From NCBI GenBank assembly GCA_012270665.1, contig JAAXHY010000407.1, forward strand, positions 1-5,933: DNA of 5,933 nt. The letters run 5' to 3'. This document shows, piece by piece, positions 5,898 through 5,933 of this stretch. Both the position numbers and the translations under genes were made by a program. Position 1 is the stretch's first letter. Each line of letters begins with the position of its first letter. Origin of the DNA: Dehalococcoidia bacterium (lineage in GTDB: Bacteria; Chloroflexota; Dehalococcoidia; SAR202; UBA11138). The notes beneath the pieces are model-generated. The model had not been told where the DNA came from. It made no database searches and saw nothing but the letters and a program-made list of their open reading frames with translations.

Positions 5898-5933
5898 ATG
5901 GATTCAGAACATGGTCATAAATCACTGTTTATA
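5898..5933 (+). CDS. Start of an unidentified gene, cut by the window edge
   Basis: From ATG 5898 the frame reads M-D-S-E-H-G-H-K-S-L-F-I and is still open at the last base. The only support is position: the ATG lies 6 nt after the extended -10 box at 5883-5891, which is the leaderless geometry. An overlapping ATG at 5893 in another frame is also open to the edge but lies only 1 nt past the box. Twelve residues are too few to name a product. Confidence 0.4.
   Translation, partial: MDSEHGHKSLFI

Overview
The window most likely comes from an uncultured bacterium of the Chloroflexota, probably Dehalococcoidia or SAR202-like. This is inferred from three things: a periplasmic thioredoxin on a Pro/Thr-rich stalk, a remnant of a small nuclease-fold-like family that I associate with that phylum, and start sites that sit directly behind TATAAT-like boxes. 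No rRNA, tRNA, CRISPR array, insertion sequence or phage gene was seen.

Minus strand, 4657 down to 13: four tightly packed genes that read as one operon. In transcription order they are a transglutaminase-like Cys-His-Asp enzyme (3302-4657), a short degenerate phenylacetate-CoA-ligase/adenylation-like protein (2493-3293), a fold-III PLP decarboxylase of the carboxynorspermidine decarboxylase (NspC) family (1292-2482), and a DUF3326 protein of unknown function (13-1305). Gaps are 8 and 10 nt, followed by a 14-nt overlap. The set of an amine-forming decarboxylase, a carboxylate-activating fold and an acyl/amide-transfer fold suggests a small specialised pathway that makes or modifies an amine or amide. 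Its chemistry cannot be read from the sequence, and this is the best candidate here for an undescribed system.

Minus strand, 4689-5037: a decayed gene. An intact promoter, ribosome binding site and N-terminus (42 codons, then TAG) is followed in another frame by the C-terminal part of what looks like the same family, as if the middle had been deleted out of frame. Its promoter probably now feeds the four-gene operon. An 8-bp perfect palindrome is centred on its -10 box.

Plus strand, 5126-5800: a TlpA/ResA-like thioredoxin-fold protein with a WCPPC active site, a signal or lipoprotein leader and a Pro/Thr/Ala-rich linker. A TATAAT box lies so close to its start that the mRNA is probably leaderless. 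About 100 bp after its stop, a second TGnTACAAT box with the same spacing precedes an ORF that runs off the right edge (5898-5933).
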